Shown here one piece after another: positions 22,301 to 30,848 of a DNA stretch of 35,771 nt. Location: positions 1-35,771 of the forward strand of contig JADHWH010000016.1 in assembly GCA_016783555.1 (NCBI GenBank). The letters are read 5' to 3'. This stretch comes from Candidatus Omnitrophota bacterium (GTDB taxonomy: Bacteria > Omnitrophota > Gorgyraeia > JABMRJ01). The notes beneath the pieces were generated by a model. The model was not told where the DNA came from, made no database searches, and was given only the letters and a program-made list of their open reading frames with translations. The translations under genes were made by a program, and so were the position numbers. Position 1 is the stretch's first letter; every line of letters begins with the position of its first letter.

Positions 22301-22720
22301 TTTATCTACCCATCTGTTAGTAATATTATACGCCATTACATGCTGCCATTTACCTTCACGCAACATGCCTGTATCTCGCCTGCTTGTAATATTAACTTTT
22401 ACACCCGCAATCTTGCCGGCAATCGAGCCTAAGATATTTTCGCTAAAAAGCAGACTATGAATTATATCAACCTTGTTTCTCTTGCTTAATCTTACAAGCT
22501 TAAATAATCCTACCAGTCCGCTAATTCCATAAATTCTCCCTATGTTTAGAAAGCGGATATCTATGCCTTTTTCGGCAATCTCATTGAAAAAATCGCCTTT
22601 ATAAAACATACAGCATATAATCGGGCGGTATTTTTCTCTATCTAACGCGCCGACAACGCTCATCAGGTATTGCTGCGCGCCGCCAAAGTCCAATCCGCTT
22701 ATCAAATAGAGAATTTTCAT
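19298..22720 (-). CDS. Triple GT4 glycosyltransferase fusion
   Basis: 1140 residues made of three consecutive GT-B (family 4) enzymes. Domain 1 spans about 1-371 (LDFGGAQQYL, NGIDVNKL, ANFSWIKGHKDF, EGMSNSILES, GQTGYLV). Domain 2 spans about 374-766 (SQFPETHETFILREF, HSHWAT, GRLVEQKGFEYL, DGIPNVILEAMAMGLPVIGTD). Domain 3 spans about 773-1140 (LEPGGAERVVIDLA, HTHMF, NGVDTSRL, EGLSLTILEAMSMG). Each has its own E-x7-E type donor-site motif, so all three may be active, adding three sugars in turn. Domain 2 contains a repeat-derived insert (APHPIPLPLRGRG, 572-584). No frameshift or internal stop is seen, so it is one polypeptide. The gene begins 1 base after the GNAT-type gene. Confidence 0.93.
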   Translation of the reverse strand: MKILYLISGLDFGGAQQYLMSVVGALDREKYRPIICCMFYKGDFFNEIAEKGIDIRFLNIGRIYGISGLVGLFKLVRLSKRNKVDIIHSLLFSENILGSIAGKIAGVKVNITSRRDTGMLREGKWQHVMAYNITNRWVDKIVCVSNAVREVTRKKEGVSDDRLVTIYNGIDVNKLSCLYVNKSLLRESMGIKEHESVVGMVANFSWIKGHKDFVEAARLILKEIPNVKFLLIGDGPLLQTYKAITSQSRQLKERVIFLGKRKDVRELLSLMDVSVNASYSEGMSNSILESMAAGVPVVATAVDGNLETIIDGQTGYLVTPKSPHKMAEAIIKLLEDKELAAYMGCNARKLVQEKFNFTSMVDRVKSLYNELLSPKIGFILSQFPETHETFILREFKAMKDVGMKFRIFSLKLCRDKVVHPEAKELMEETIYGRLGFIFNPFRVLSALVYLIRTYYKAPKEFLKALYVLSECFYFAGIIKKEKISHIHSHWATMPTTSAVIISKLTGIPFSFTAHAWDIFVSQYGLKEKIEKAGFVVTCTEYNRRYLAELAGEGCAGKIYRNYHGLEDEWFNAPHPIPLPLRGRGNIELLVIGRLVEQKGFEYLIEACAKLRNKGYEFKLRIVGEGPLGGRLKLRVRSLALEERIEFLGLRGLDEIKRLYREADIFIAPSVIAANNDRDGIPNVILEAMAMGLPVIGTDVSGLPEVLVNNKTGLVVPERNPEALNKAIERLIKNTEIRKRLGRQAKDYIRRNFDLSINAGKLVNIFESNAAERRIKILYLIWSLEPGGAERVVIDLARNINRKHFEPYVCCINKPGSLSCELTSIGIPVLHLDKKTKVDPLALLRLISIMRRYDFDMIHTHMFTSNLWGRLAGFFASKKFVIITEHSTEEWKRAYHFLIDRALLPLTKKAIFVTEKVLEFYKEKIHIPEKMSFVCNNGVDTSRLRITNTRKEVRDSLGISMDSFLIGAVGRLAAPKNFQNLLKALSKIKDGVETVIVGDGPEREDLVRMRDNLGLSGTVKFLGVRSDIGNILNAIDILVVPSKREGLSLTILEAMSMGVPVIATDVGGNSECVINGKTGFLVPSEAPEALGRAILKAVSDKKILTAMGNRAKKLFKSRFTVDSMIKTHENVYEEILGKGLL
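20969..21006. repeat. CCCTCTCCCCC-GAA-GGGGGAGAGGG palindrome inside the triple GT gene
   Basis: CCCTCTCCCCC (20969-20979) and GGGGGAGAGGG (20983-20993) form a perfect 11-bp stem with a GAA loop, followed by ATAGGGTGAGGGG. This is the form of a repeat seen dispersed in many bacterial genomes. It is translated on the minus strand as PHPIPLPLRGRG. Confidence 0.8.
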
Positions 22721-22721
22721 T

Positions 22722-23852
22722 TTAGTTAGCCTTTTTTAAAAAATACTTTACTCGCTCCGGCAGAACCTTCTTAATCAGACTTTTCACCGTTCCTGCCGAA
22801 TTGCGCAACGCAAATAATGCATATCCTTTAAGGTTATTATTAAACGCTTGAATTCTGAAGTCTTTCCTTCTTTTTTTTGCCCAGATATCTTTATAAGCAT
22901 CGTCGCCCCTAAGCATGTCGTATTCGCTGCATTGAGAATCTATGGCCTGTTTTATGCTTTGTGACATAATTACGCTGCCCACGCTGTATTTATTCCATCT
23001 TTCGTCAAAACCGGACTGATAAAAATATATCTTGCCGTTTCTCCGAAACCCATACAAGGCTGCAACAACTTCTTCTTTGACCTTTAAAAAATTGAGTATC
23101 AGGCTATTACTTTGAGCTAATATGCGGGATATAGCCTTGTGGAATTCCGTAAATCTCTTACTCGAGAAACAGCCTCCGCGCAGATCCCTGTCGTTCCAGC
23201 GTGATTGATGTAAATAAACCAAGTGCCTGTGCGCGTCTTCTATGCTTCCCATATCCTTATGTGTCAAAAAAGAACCTTCCAAATCCTTAAGTAAAACCCT
23301 GGTCCGACGCCTTATCCAGCTTGAGCGATTAGAGCTGAAAGTCCTTAGATAATCATCCCACTTACCGGGTAGTTCAACATAAGGACAAACCGTATATGGT
23401 TTTCCTTGCGCTATCAGGCCGGCCATTTTGAATCTTTTTTTAATCGTCTCTTCCTCTTCCTCTCTTATTCCAATAAAGTCTATAACATCCCATTCGCCCG
23501 CATTGGACTTCAAATAGTCTACTACCCCCTGAACCACTATCTCTTTATGTTTCTCTTCCCATATAAACCCTAAATGGTCAGGGCATATTTCGATGTCCCC
23601 TAAGAATCTCAATTCTTTAAAACCCTGTGGAGCCAATTTTACATACAACGGCGCTATGCCGATTAGTCTTGAGTCTTTTTCTATCGTTATTACAAATAAT
23701 TTTTTACCCTCGCCGTAAATCCCCCACCATGTGATTACCCAGTCAAAGGTCAGGAAAATGTTATCCTTAATAGCGCTCTTATCGAAAAGGGCGTCCCATT
23801 TTTCTCTTAATCCTTTTATGTCTCTCTCATCTATCCGCGAAACTTTTATCAT
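22722..23852 (-). CDS. GNAT-type acyltransferase of the CelD/BcsL group
   Basis: 376 residues, cytosolic. Two GNAT-like halves are suggested: an N-terminal half (FDKSAIKDNIFLTFDWVITWWGIYG, then LFVITIEKDSRLIGIAPLYV) and a C-terminal half with FLKVKEEVVAALYGFRRNGKIYFYQSGFDERWNKYSVGSVIM, the hallmark of the CelD/BcsL acetyltransferase family. Members in EPS loci are thought to acylate sugars or sugar nucleotides. The ending YDMLRGDDAYKDIWAKKRRKDFRIQAF is also typical. It overlaps the deacetylase gene by 4 bases (ATGA) and precedes the triple GT by 1 base, so it is well embedded in the operon. Confidence 0.88.
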   Translation of the reverse strand: MIKVSRIDERDIKGLREKWDALFDKSAIKDNIFLTFDWVITWWGIYGEGKKLFVITIEKDSRLIGIAPLYVKLAPQGFKELRFLGDIEICPDHLGFIWEEKHKEIVVQGVVDYLKSNAGEWDVIDFIGIREEEEETIKKRFKMAGLIAQGKPYTVCPYVELPGKWDDYLRTFSSNRSSWIRRRTRVLLKDLEGSFLTHKDMGSIEDAHRHLVYLHQSRWNDRDLRGGCFSSKRFTEFHKAISRILAQSNSLILNFLKVKEEVVAALYGFRRNGKIYFYQSGFDERWNKYSVGSVIMSQSIKQAIDSQCSEYDMLRGDDAYKDIWAKKRRKDFRIQAFNNNLKGYALFALRNSAGTVKSLIKKVLPERVKYFLKKAN

Positions 23853-24736
23853 AGATAGCTCCTACTCGGCAATAATAGGTCCATGAGCCCTTCTATTTCG
23901 AGCGCAAAAAGGCTCTTTGAAAAACGGCCAAATGGGTTCTTAACTAAATTCTCGTGTATTGCCTTCCTTTTTATAAGGAATAAATCATTAACCCTTTTAC
24001 AAAAGCCGTCGCGAGTCGTAAAGGCTGCCTTATAACCGGCTCTCTTTACGCAATCCTTAGTCTGCTCATTAAAATCTCCGAAAGGATAGCTGAATAGATC
24101 TACGTAATTAGTCACTGCCCCGGAAAGCACCCGGCGCGATCCAACAAGTTCATCATAAACCTTCTCTGCGCTTGTGCTGCTTAGCTTGGGATGGGATATC
24201 GTATGAGATCCGAATGAGATTAAATCGTCGTTCATCTTGTATATATCATCCCATGATAGTATTGCAATATCTTCAGCGTCACTATTGGCGGTCTCCGGCG
24301 CATCCCATGGAAAGGGTATATTATTGTCAATATGACCGACTGTTAAAAATATGGTGGCAGGGGCATTATACTTTTTCAGAAGAGGAAAAGCGCATATATA
24401 GTTATCTTTGTAGCCGTCGTCAAATGTTATTCCCACGGTGGGTTTTGAAAATATGTGATTCCTGGATAGACCTTCAACTATGCGGGGTATACTCATAATA
24501 TTAAAAAACCTCTTCATGTAAAGAAGCTGTTTTTCAAGGCTTCTCATGTGCACGCTTATATTGATGGCGTCTTTTTTCTCATTATTCAGCACTCTGTGAT
24601 AACGTAGAATAATAATGTTGTTCGGCACAAACCATTTTTTGAAAAACCTTCTATACAGAGACAGTGCTCCGCTGTAATATATACTAACCGCGATTATCCA
24701 TTTGATAATCTTTTTTATTTTGTCTTTTTGCGGCAT
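23849..24736 (-). CDS. Polysaccharide deacetylase (NodB/CE4 type) with an N-terminal hydrophobic segment
   Basis: 295 residues. A hydrophobic segment at about 10-26 may anchor the protein, followed by the CE4 domain: ILRYHRVL (43-50), TFDDGYKDN (104-112, catalytic and metal Asp) and SHTISHPKL with His178 and His182 as metal ligands, then a YPFGDFNEQT motif. The spacing is that of a complete, probably active enzyme. Expected reaction: removal of acetyl groups from the EPS or its intermediate. It differs from the 15473-16189 deacetylase in having the front hydrophobic segment, so the two may act in different compartments. It overlaps the ligase gene by 22 bases. Confidence 0.9.
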   Translation of the reverse strand: MPQKDKIKKIIKWIIAVSIYYSGALSLYRRFFKKWFVPNNIIILRYHRVLNNEKKDAINISVHMRSLEKQLLYMKRFFNIMSIPRIVEGLSRNHIFSKPTVGITFDDGYKDNYICAFPLLKKYNAPATIFLTVGHIDNNIPFPWDAPETANSDAEDIAILSWDDIYKMNDDLISFGSHTISHPKLSSTSAEKVYDELVGSRRVLSGAVTNYVDLFSYPFGDFNEQTKDCVKRAGYKAAFTTRDGFCKRVNDLFLIKRKAIHENLVKNPFGRFSKSLFALEIEGLMDLLLPSRSYL

Positions 24737-26181
24737 GCCTTACCTCTATTTTCCCGGCGCTCAATATATAATGCCCTCATTACCAATGCGGAGATAATCC
24801 AAAAATAACTGCTCATCTCTTGCGAGTCGAGTCTTCCGCCAAAAATGTTGGCCACAAAGACTCCGCCGAGGCATCCAAGAAAGCCCAATGCCAGGGCTTT
24901 AAAAAATTTGTCTTTTGTCATTTTGTGAAGCTTGCGGGTATTAAACAACATTATTATTAAAACTACAAAAAATGTTACAAGTGCCGGCAGGCCCATCTCT
25001 GCGCCGATTAGTATATACATATTGTGCGCATCCATACTACGAACAGGGGCATAATTAGAAATCAAATACGGAAAGAGACCGTACCCTATACCGAATAACG
25101 GACTCTGCTTCATCATTTCAATCCCGCCCTTCCATGCCTCTATCCTCCTTTGGGAGCTCTTATCCACCACATCCTCTACAGACTGGGCGAAAACGGCACG
25201 GTTCCTGAATGTAGACTCCATCCTGTAACGTATTCCGTCCGGTAGAAATCGCGGATTAACAAGAGCAAAGAGTAAAAGGAGTGTCGCTAATACAAAGAGG
25301 ATTTTATTTCTGAAGAAGATAAAGATAAGTGCGGCCCCCGCGAATGCTATATAACCACCCCTTGAGAATGTAACCTGGATACCGCGAAAACACGCAAGAA
25401 ACGGTAAGAATAAACACCAGCTCTTCACATTCCTCCAGTAGACAAACAAAAAACCCGCGAATAAGAACATATAGTATACAAAAAATGCCGCAAGCACATT
25501 AGGCTGGTCGGCGATTCCACCGACCCTGGCTTTATCAAGGCACGAGGCATTGCACACATCCATATAATCTTTTATCGCCATTAATGCCACCGCAAATGTC
25601 ACAATCATTATTATTATTGAAAGGTTCTTTACCTCTTCTTTCGTTTTTACAGCATTAAATGCGATAAAGAAAAAGATCATCGGCGTAAGCCATCTCTTAA
25701 GCGGTATAATAACCATGGCGCCGTATTCTGTCCCGAAATAAAAAGTCCCTCTCAAGACCGATAAGCACCCAAGGAGCATAAAGACTAACAGAGGTATATC
25801 AAGAGAGGTCCTGGTATAAAATCTTTGATTCGTCAGCGCCGCATTGATAACCCATCCCAGGATAGCTATAATCGTAAGGACATTGGTAAAATTGAGGGCC
25901 GTTACATTGCCGCCAAAATCGCCCACAAGTATCCTGCTGAACGGTATATAGATAGCCAATGCGTATATAGCTATTGCCGGTTTAGACGAGCTCTTGAAAA
26001 TCAAAAACACCAAAGCCAGCACGCTGAGCGAATAAAGAAGAGAGGGCGGCAGTTCCACGTTAAATTCAACTATAAAGGCGAAGAAGATAGTAATGATGAT
26101 AGCCGCAAAACAGAGCCACCTCCGCCCTCTGGCCTCCATAATATTATCTAACGCTATCGACCTATTTGCTAATTCAGGCAC
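24715..26181 (-). CDS. O-antigen ligase/polymerase (Wzy/WaaL superfamily)
   Basis: 488 residues when started at GTG 26181, which has AAGGA 7 bases upstream; a longer form from GTG 26199 (494 residues) is possible. About 11-12 membrane spans are present, with the large periplasmic loop of the family in the second half (WKGGIEMMKQSPLFGIGYGLFPYL, then SMDAHNMYILIGAEMGLPAL). The DAHNMYI block is the usual H-N motif before the last spans. The protein either polymerises repeat units (Wzy role) or ligates the finished chain; no separate polymerase is seen in the window, so the polymerase role is more likely. It overlaps the GT4 gene at 26169 by 13 bases. Confidence 0.88.
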   Translation of the reverse strand: MPELANRSIALDNIMEARGRRWLCFAAIIITIFFAFIVEFNVELPPSLLYSLSVLALVFLIFKSSSKPAIAIYALAIYIPFSRILVGDFGGNVTALNFTNVLTIIAILGWVINAALTNQRFYTRTSLDIPLLVFMLLGCLSVLRGTFYFGTEYGAMVIIPLKRWLTPMIFFFIAFNAVKTKEEVKNLSIIIMIVTFAVALMAIKDYMDVCNASCLDKARVGGIADQPNVLAAFFVYYMFLFAGFLFVYWRNVKSWCLFLPFLACFRGIQVTFSRGGYIAFAGAALIFIFFRNKILFVLATLLLLFALVNPRFLPDGIRYRMESTFRNRAVFAQSVEDVVDKSSQRRIEAWKGGIEMMKQSPLFGIGYGLFPYLISNYAPVRSMDAHNMYILIGAEMGLPALVTFFVVLIIMLFNTRKLHKMTKDKFFKALALGFLGCLGGVFVANIFGGRLDSQEMSSYFWIISALVMRALYIERRENRGKACRKKTK

Positions 26182-27275
26182 GCGACTGTCCTTTCGCACA
26201 TATCTTTAACCTTATTAAGATTGTTCTCAGAAGTAAAATATCCCAGCTTCGAAACATGTTCAAAATTCATCATTCCCATCTTTTTAGCAAGTTCAGAATC
26301 GCTTAAGAGGGAGATTATCCTCTCCCCAAATGCAACATGGTCTTTTATATCAACTACATACCCCGTCTGGCCATCTATCACAAGTTCTTCTGCGCCTACT
26401 GTCTTCGTTGTAACAACAGGCTTATTAGACGCGGCCGCCTCGATAATCACAACTCCCAGGCTCTCTCTGACAGATGATAAAGCAAATAGATCCGCGGCTG
26501 CGTAATATTTCGGCAAATCCTGGTTTGGAATTGCGTCAATTATTTTTACATTAGTATCTATGCCTAGTTCTTTGGCCAACAGCAATATATCATCTACCTC
26601 AGGGCCACTTCCTATCATCACGCATAATATGTCATTAAACCTGCTTTTGACATAACGCAGGCTCTTCATCAAAGTAGAAAGATCCTTTTGTCTCACAAAC
26701 CTACCCACAAAGAGAATTACATGAGAAAACCCATTATAACTACTGCGCGCCGATTCTTTATTATCTACAAAGTGACTTATCTTATATCCGGGAGGGCATA
26801 CAAAAATTCTCTCTTCCTTCAAACCAGCTTTTTCAACAAGCATCTTTTTATGCTTCGGACACATAGCCCGCACGCTGTCCGCGAAACTCAAGAGATATTT
26901 AGCAACAGGCGTAAGCAATATCATCTTCAAACTCTCATCATAAAGATTCTCAAAAATAGTAGCATACACAAAGACGCTAAGCGGCACCTTGTGTCTCATC
27001 TTAAGCAGACACCCCACAAAGAGCCCGGCAAACGGCTCATCTACGCATATGATATCTATCTTCTCTTCTTTTATAAGCCTCGATGTCGCGATAATGAGTT
27101 TAATATATTTACCGATGATGTTCCTATAACCCACAACTTGAGTTACTATATTACCTTCCCGCTTAAACTCATTTTTGCCTCTTACTGAGACAACAAAGAC
27201 AAGTTTATCGGCAATGTCGGAATATCCTTTATGGTTTGCCCGTTTTTCGTCTGTGCTTATCATAAGTATGTTCAT
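26169..27275 (-). CDS. Family 4 glycosyltransferase
   Basis: 368 residues, GT-B fold. The N-terminal half lacks the usual glycine-rich GG loop (it reads MNILMISTDEKRANHKGYSD), with CVDEPFAGLFVG as acceptor-side elements. The donor-binding half is standard: FVGRFVRQKDLSTLM (189-203), IGSGPEVDDI, and ESLGVVIIEAAASNKPVV with the E-x7-E pair Glu271 and Glu279, then GQTGYVV. It is expected to retain anomeric configuration and transfer a sugar from a nucleotide donor to the lipid-linked repeat unit. It is cytosolic and probably membrane associated. The specific sugar is not predictable. It starts 25 bases after the stop of the disrupted GT4 gene. Confidence 0.9.
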   Translation of the reverse strand: MNILMISTDEKRANHKGYSDIADKLVFVVSVRGKNEFKREGNIVTQVVGYRNIIGKYIKLIIATSRLIKEEKIDIICVDEPFAGLFVGCLLKMRHKVPLSVFVYATIFENLYDESLKMILLTPVAKYLLSFADSVRAMCPKHKKMLVEKAGLKEERIFVCPPGYKISHFVDNKESARSSYNGFSHVILFVGRFVRQKDLSTLMKSLRYVKSRFNDILCVMIGSGPEVDDILLLAKELGIDTNVKIIDAIPNQDLPKYYAAADLFALSSVRESLGVVIIEAAASNKPVVTTKTVGAEELVIDGQTGYVVDIKDHVAFGERIISLLSDSELAKKMGMMNFEHVSKLGYFTSENNLNKVKDMCERTVACLN

Positions 27276-27300
27276 TTAAGCCTATTTCCCTATCTCTTTG

Positions 27301-28467
27301 CTAACCCTGCTTAATCTCTTTAAATAACAAACCGCTATAAATTTCTTCGATCTGCTTAATATTCTTTTTTATATCAAACAAGCTTTCAACCCTTCTTCTA
27401 CCATTCTCGCCCATTGTCTTAGCAATATTTGGATTGTCTAAAAGATAGATTATTTTCTCTGCTAATCTTTGGACATCGCCGGGCGGCACTAAAAAACCTG
27501 TTTTGCCGCTGATAACTATGTCTGTCGGACCAGAAATATTAGTTGATATAACTGGTTTGTTAAATGCCATTGCTTCTAACAAAATATTCGGCAGGCCTTC
27601 TGGGGAGGTATACGGTTGAACAATTAAATCAACATCCGCTATTATACTTTTAAGGTCGTTTCTCCAACCGGTAAAAATTATATTTTTTGTCAAGTCTTCC
27701 CTTTTTGCAAATTCTTTTACCTCTTTATAATATCCGCCATTTCCGCCTTTTGCACCACCTATAATCAAAAATTTAACGTCCGGCATACGCTTCTTGACTT
27801 CTTTGGACGCCATAAGAAATTCTTTGTGTCCCTTACCTTCAACAATTCTACCTATCAATCCTACTAACGACGATGAATTTAGCTTGTATTCGTTTATAAA
27901 ATTAACTTTTCTGGTATGATTACCTTTATCTAATTCGACCCCATCATAGATAATATGCACTTTCTTCTCTGGGATACACTGCTTTAACATCTTAAAAACA
28001 TCCTTATTTAAAACGATGAATTCGTCCACCCACTGGGCAAATAACCTCTCCCTCTTTATCAATCTCCTTGTCTGCCGGATATGGCAAATGCAGGGGATAC
28101 CTAAAATTTTCCCTGCTATGATAGCCGGGATTCCAGAGATAATATTTGTGTTTACATGTACCAAATTGATCTCATATTTTTTTATTATATATGCAATAAA
28201 AAAAGATGACGGTAAGATACGTATTAAAAAATCGCATACAACCGTTAAAAAAGAAATCACTCCCTTGCGACAGGTTGACTTAATTTCCCGCAGGTTGTTT
28301 TTTATAACTGTAATACCTAGCTTTTTTATCCTCTCAAATTACGGGCCACTATGGCAGATAATTACAATAGGATTAAATCTATTTCTATTTATCGTTTTTA
28401 GCAAATTATATAATGCGTTGCCAGAACCACCAAATCCGGAAGAGGGCTCAATAAAAATTATATTCAT
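27301..28467 (-). pseudogene. Family 4 glycosyltransferase interrupted by an in-frame TAA
   Basis: The frame opens at ATG 28467, which overlaps the stop of the GT2 gene as ATGA, and reads MNIIFIEPSSGFGGSGNALY, a perfect GT4 beginning. It meets TAA at 28341-28339 (codon 43), right after ICHSGP. The same frame then continues with FERIKKLGITVIKNN and on through VHVNTNIISG, GLIGRIVEGKGHKEF and EGLPNILLEAMAFNKPVIST to the stop at 27301, giving 388 codons with one nonsense codon and no frameshift. A shorter product could restart at GTG 28260, but AAGGGA is directly against that GTG and the acceptor-side Rossmann start would be lost. It could be a pseudogene, a polymorphism or base error, or a read-through gene. 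Confidence 0.8.
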
Positions 28468-29438
28468 GTTGTGCTATCCTTCCACATAGCCATAAAAAAA
28501 GAGAGGAAACACATACCATATGGATTTAATGTTTTTTTTACCCTTACCAAGAACGTGTCACCGTTTTGCATGAATTTCTTCCATACGAAGAAATCCATTT
28601 TTAGAGCTGTTAACGAGCTCTTTAAAGCCAGATCAAAGTTTCTATCATCTTTATAGTGAATTACGGCTTTTAAATAATAATTTTGGGCCAATAGGCGTTT
28701 AAGAAATTTCTTAGAAAATTTATTTGGCACTTCTTCTTTGATTAATTTCTCTATAATCTTTATGTGTCCGGCATACATTTCCTTGGTATCGTTGGAAATA
28801 TTACCATCGTGGCTTCTCATAATTGCAAGGATCTTGTTTAAAAAAACTATTTTATATTTGAATGCCAAGCGGAGCCACATATCAGTATCAACTCCAACCT
28901 TGAGTTTCTTATCAAACAAACCTATGTGAGAAAAACACTTTTTATGAACCATCACAGTCATCATCGTTAGTCTTTTTCCTTGCAAAAAGTGGATTGCTTT
29001 GATAGCAGGCTGGGTTGGCTTCATATCCAGGTATTCGCCTTTTTCGTTCACCCTTTTTGCGCGGCCGTACGTTAATCCGACATCCGGATTATCAGCCAAA
29101 AGACGTACCTGGATTTCTAACTTATCCTGCACCCAGATATCATCGCTATCCAGAAATGCTATATATTCCCCTCTCGACTCTTTTATTCCCCTATTTCTCG
29201 CTCCTGCTTCTCCCTGGTTTTCCTGGTAAAAATACCTAACCTTACTCGTATATTTCTTTACATATTCAGCCATAATCTCCTTCGTATTATCGGTAGAACC
29301 GTCATCGACAACAACTATCTCAAAATTGCGATATGTCTGTATTATGACGCTATCAATCGCCTCAGGCAAGAATCTCGCCCTATTGTAGCTTGGGATGACA
29401 ATGCTGACTTTTGGCTTATGTGATGAAAAGGTAATCAT
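28464..29438 (-). CDS. Family 2 glycosyltransferase
   Basis: 324 residues, GT-A fold, no membrane span of note. Signatures are VSIVIPSYNR (11-20), DDGSTD (45-50), NQGEAGARNRGI and the metal-binding LDSDD (96-100), then VDTDMWLRL where a catalytic acid is expected. The C-terminal third is basic and helical (KKFLKRLLAQNYYLKAVIHY), probably for membrane association. The enzyme would invert configuration and add one sugar to the repeat unit. The next gene start overlaps its stop by 4 bases (ATGA at 28467-28464). The 62-base gap before it (29439-29500) shows no clear signal. Confidence 0.92.
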   Translation of the reverse strand: MITFSSHKPKVSIVIPSYNRARFLPEAIDSVIIQTYRNFEIVVVDDGSTDNTKEIMAEYVKKYTSKVRYFYQENQGEAGARNRGIKESRGEYIAFLDSDDIWVQDKLEIQVRLLADNPDVGLTYGRAKRVNEKGEYLDMKPTQPAIKAIHFLQGKRLTMMTVMVHKKCFSHIGLFDKKLKVGVDTDMWLRLAFKYKIVFLNKILAIMRSHDGNISNDTKEMYAGHIKIIEKLIKEEVPNKFSKKFLKRLLAQNYYLKAVIHYKDDRNFDLALKSSLTALKMDFFVWKKFMQNGDTFLVRVKKTLNPYGMCFLSFFMAMWKDSTT

Positions 29439-29500
29439 GCTATATACTAAAATTCCCTTCCTTTAGTCGAGGCACCTGCAAGCAAGGCTTTGTGTTTCTG

Positions 29501-30802
29501 CTAATTTTTATTCAGAGTATCCCCTGTGAAAATACCCTTTATTTGATTGTCAAATATCTCCTGCCAGCGTATTTTTTTCTGCAGAGATTGCAGTCGTAAT
29601 TTGCCTCTTAAAGAGCCGTCTTTTAAAACATATTCGATATGCTCGGCAATAGAGTCGACATTGAGTTTTTCCAAAGAAACGGCCAACCGTTCATCTTCCC
29701 AGAAGAGGCACAGTCCCCGTGCCTTTTGTCCGTAATATCTGCCGCTATAAGTACATATAGCCGGGATGCCAGAGCTCAAGGCAAACGTGCAAAAATGGTA
29801 CGAGACACCGAATGCGCCAAATGCCTTGCCAAGAATGCCCTTGATTAAACCTGAAGTCGGATGGGGATGCCTAAACATTCTTATATCGGCGTGCTTTACC
29901 AAATCATTTATTCTCTTTCCCGCGGCAATATCGCTGTCTGAAATATTAAAAGCTATGGGTACAACCAATATGGGCATCTTGAATTTATGTGCCAATTTAT
30001 CTATTACAGCCGCCATTTTGTCAAGATATCGCATATTTTCCTTTGAATAAGGGGCAATGCGAAAATTGACCGATAAGAATTCATTTGCGCGGAGGCCATT
30101 CTCGGCAAGAAAATTTGTTACGGAGGACTCATCGGCTAGTGTCATACCAAAAGAATCGTCGCCCATTAAGACAAAACGGTCTGGTTTTATTTGGGCTTCT
30201 TTGCAGAATGTAAGCGATCCACCACATTCCCGCAGGCCGATAAAATCGACTTTCTGGAGAATCTTGGATAAATTCTTTTTCCATAAACGAGAGGCAAATG
30301 GACCTATTTGCTGACCCGTTAGTATTACCGGTTTACCTTGCTCGACAAAGGCCTGCATAAGACAGCATTTTTGGAAGAGGCTTGCATAAAATGTATCGGT
30401 AAGATTTCCGCCTCCTACGATAAAAAGTGCATCAAACAGCTTACATATCTCCTTAAGGGTTTTTGACTCTGCATTTATTTTGCTAGAAACAGACAGCGAT
30501 TCAGCTCGAAAAAAGATCCCCAGGCACGACAGCGCTATATTAAATACAAATCTCTGCCAATTGTTATGGTAGCGCCATAAAAACGGTGCGCTTTCCAGCA
30601 TATTGCCTACAACGCTCCTTACTCTATACTCCCTTTGTTTTGTAACACGGGGAAAGCGCCAGAGCATTGTTTTTAATCTCGGCCTTTCTATTATAAACAT
30701 TTCGACATCGGGCATTATATGCGTCAGTCTGCATACGGCGCCCTCCAACATAGCCGTGTCGCCTAGGTTATAACTTGATGCGGGGTCAACAAGAATCTTC
30801 AT
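29501..30802 (-). CDS. Polysaccharide pyruvyl transferase family protein
   Basis: 433 residues. The family start is clear (ILVDPASSYNLGDTAMLEGAV, where NxGD and the following helix are typical), as are LFIVGGGNLTDTF, ILTGQQIGPFAS, FIGLRECGGSLTFC and the C-terminal SYHFCTFALSSGIPAICTYSG, which carries the conserved His of this fold. Members move a pyruvyl group from phosphoenolpyruvate to a sugar, forming a ketal that adds negative charge to the polymer; some members of the fold do other sugar chemistry. No membrane span is present. A 46-base gap separates it from the flippase gene. Confidence 0.88.
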   Translation of the reverse strand: MKILVDPASSYNLGDTAMLEGAVCRLTHIMPDVEMFIIERPRLKTMLWRFPRVTKQREYRVRSVVGNMLESAPFLWRYHNNWQRFVFNIALSCLGIFFRAESLSVSSKINAESKTLKEICKLFDALFIVGGGNLTDTFYASLFQKCCLMQAFVEQGKPVILTGQQIGPFASRLWKKNLSKILQKVDFIGLRECGGSLTFCKEAQIKPDRFVLMGDDSFGMTLADESSVTNFLAENGLRANEFLSVNFRIAPYSKENMRYLDKMAAVIDKLAHKFKMPILVVPIAFNISDSDIAAGKRINDLVKHADIRMFRHPHPTSGLIKGILGKAFGAFGVSYHFCTFALSSGIPAICTYSGRYYGQKARGLCLFWEDERLAVSLEKLNVDSIAEHIEYVLKDGSLRGKLRLQSLQKKIRWQEIFDNQIKGIFTGDTLNKN

Positions 30803-30848
30803 TGTATGGTTCTGTGTCCTTAAAAAATTGATAAGCTCCTGTGTCCTC

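Noticed and set aside
24172-24498. 108-residue plus-strand open frame
   Set aside because: Antisense of the polysaccharide deacetylase gene, which has all CE4 motifs.
28016-28489. 157-residue plus-strand open frame over the interrupted GT4
   Set aside because: The minus-strand frame has clear GT4 motifs on both sides of the stop, so the plus-strand frame is antisense noise.
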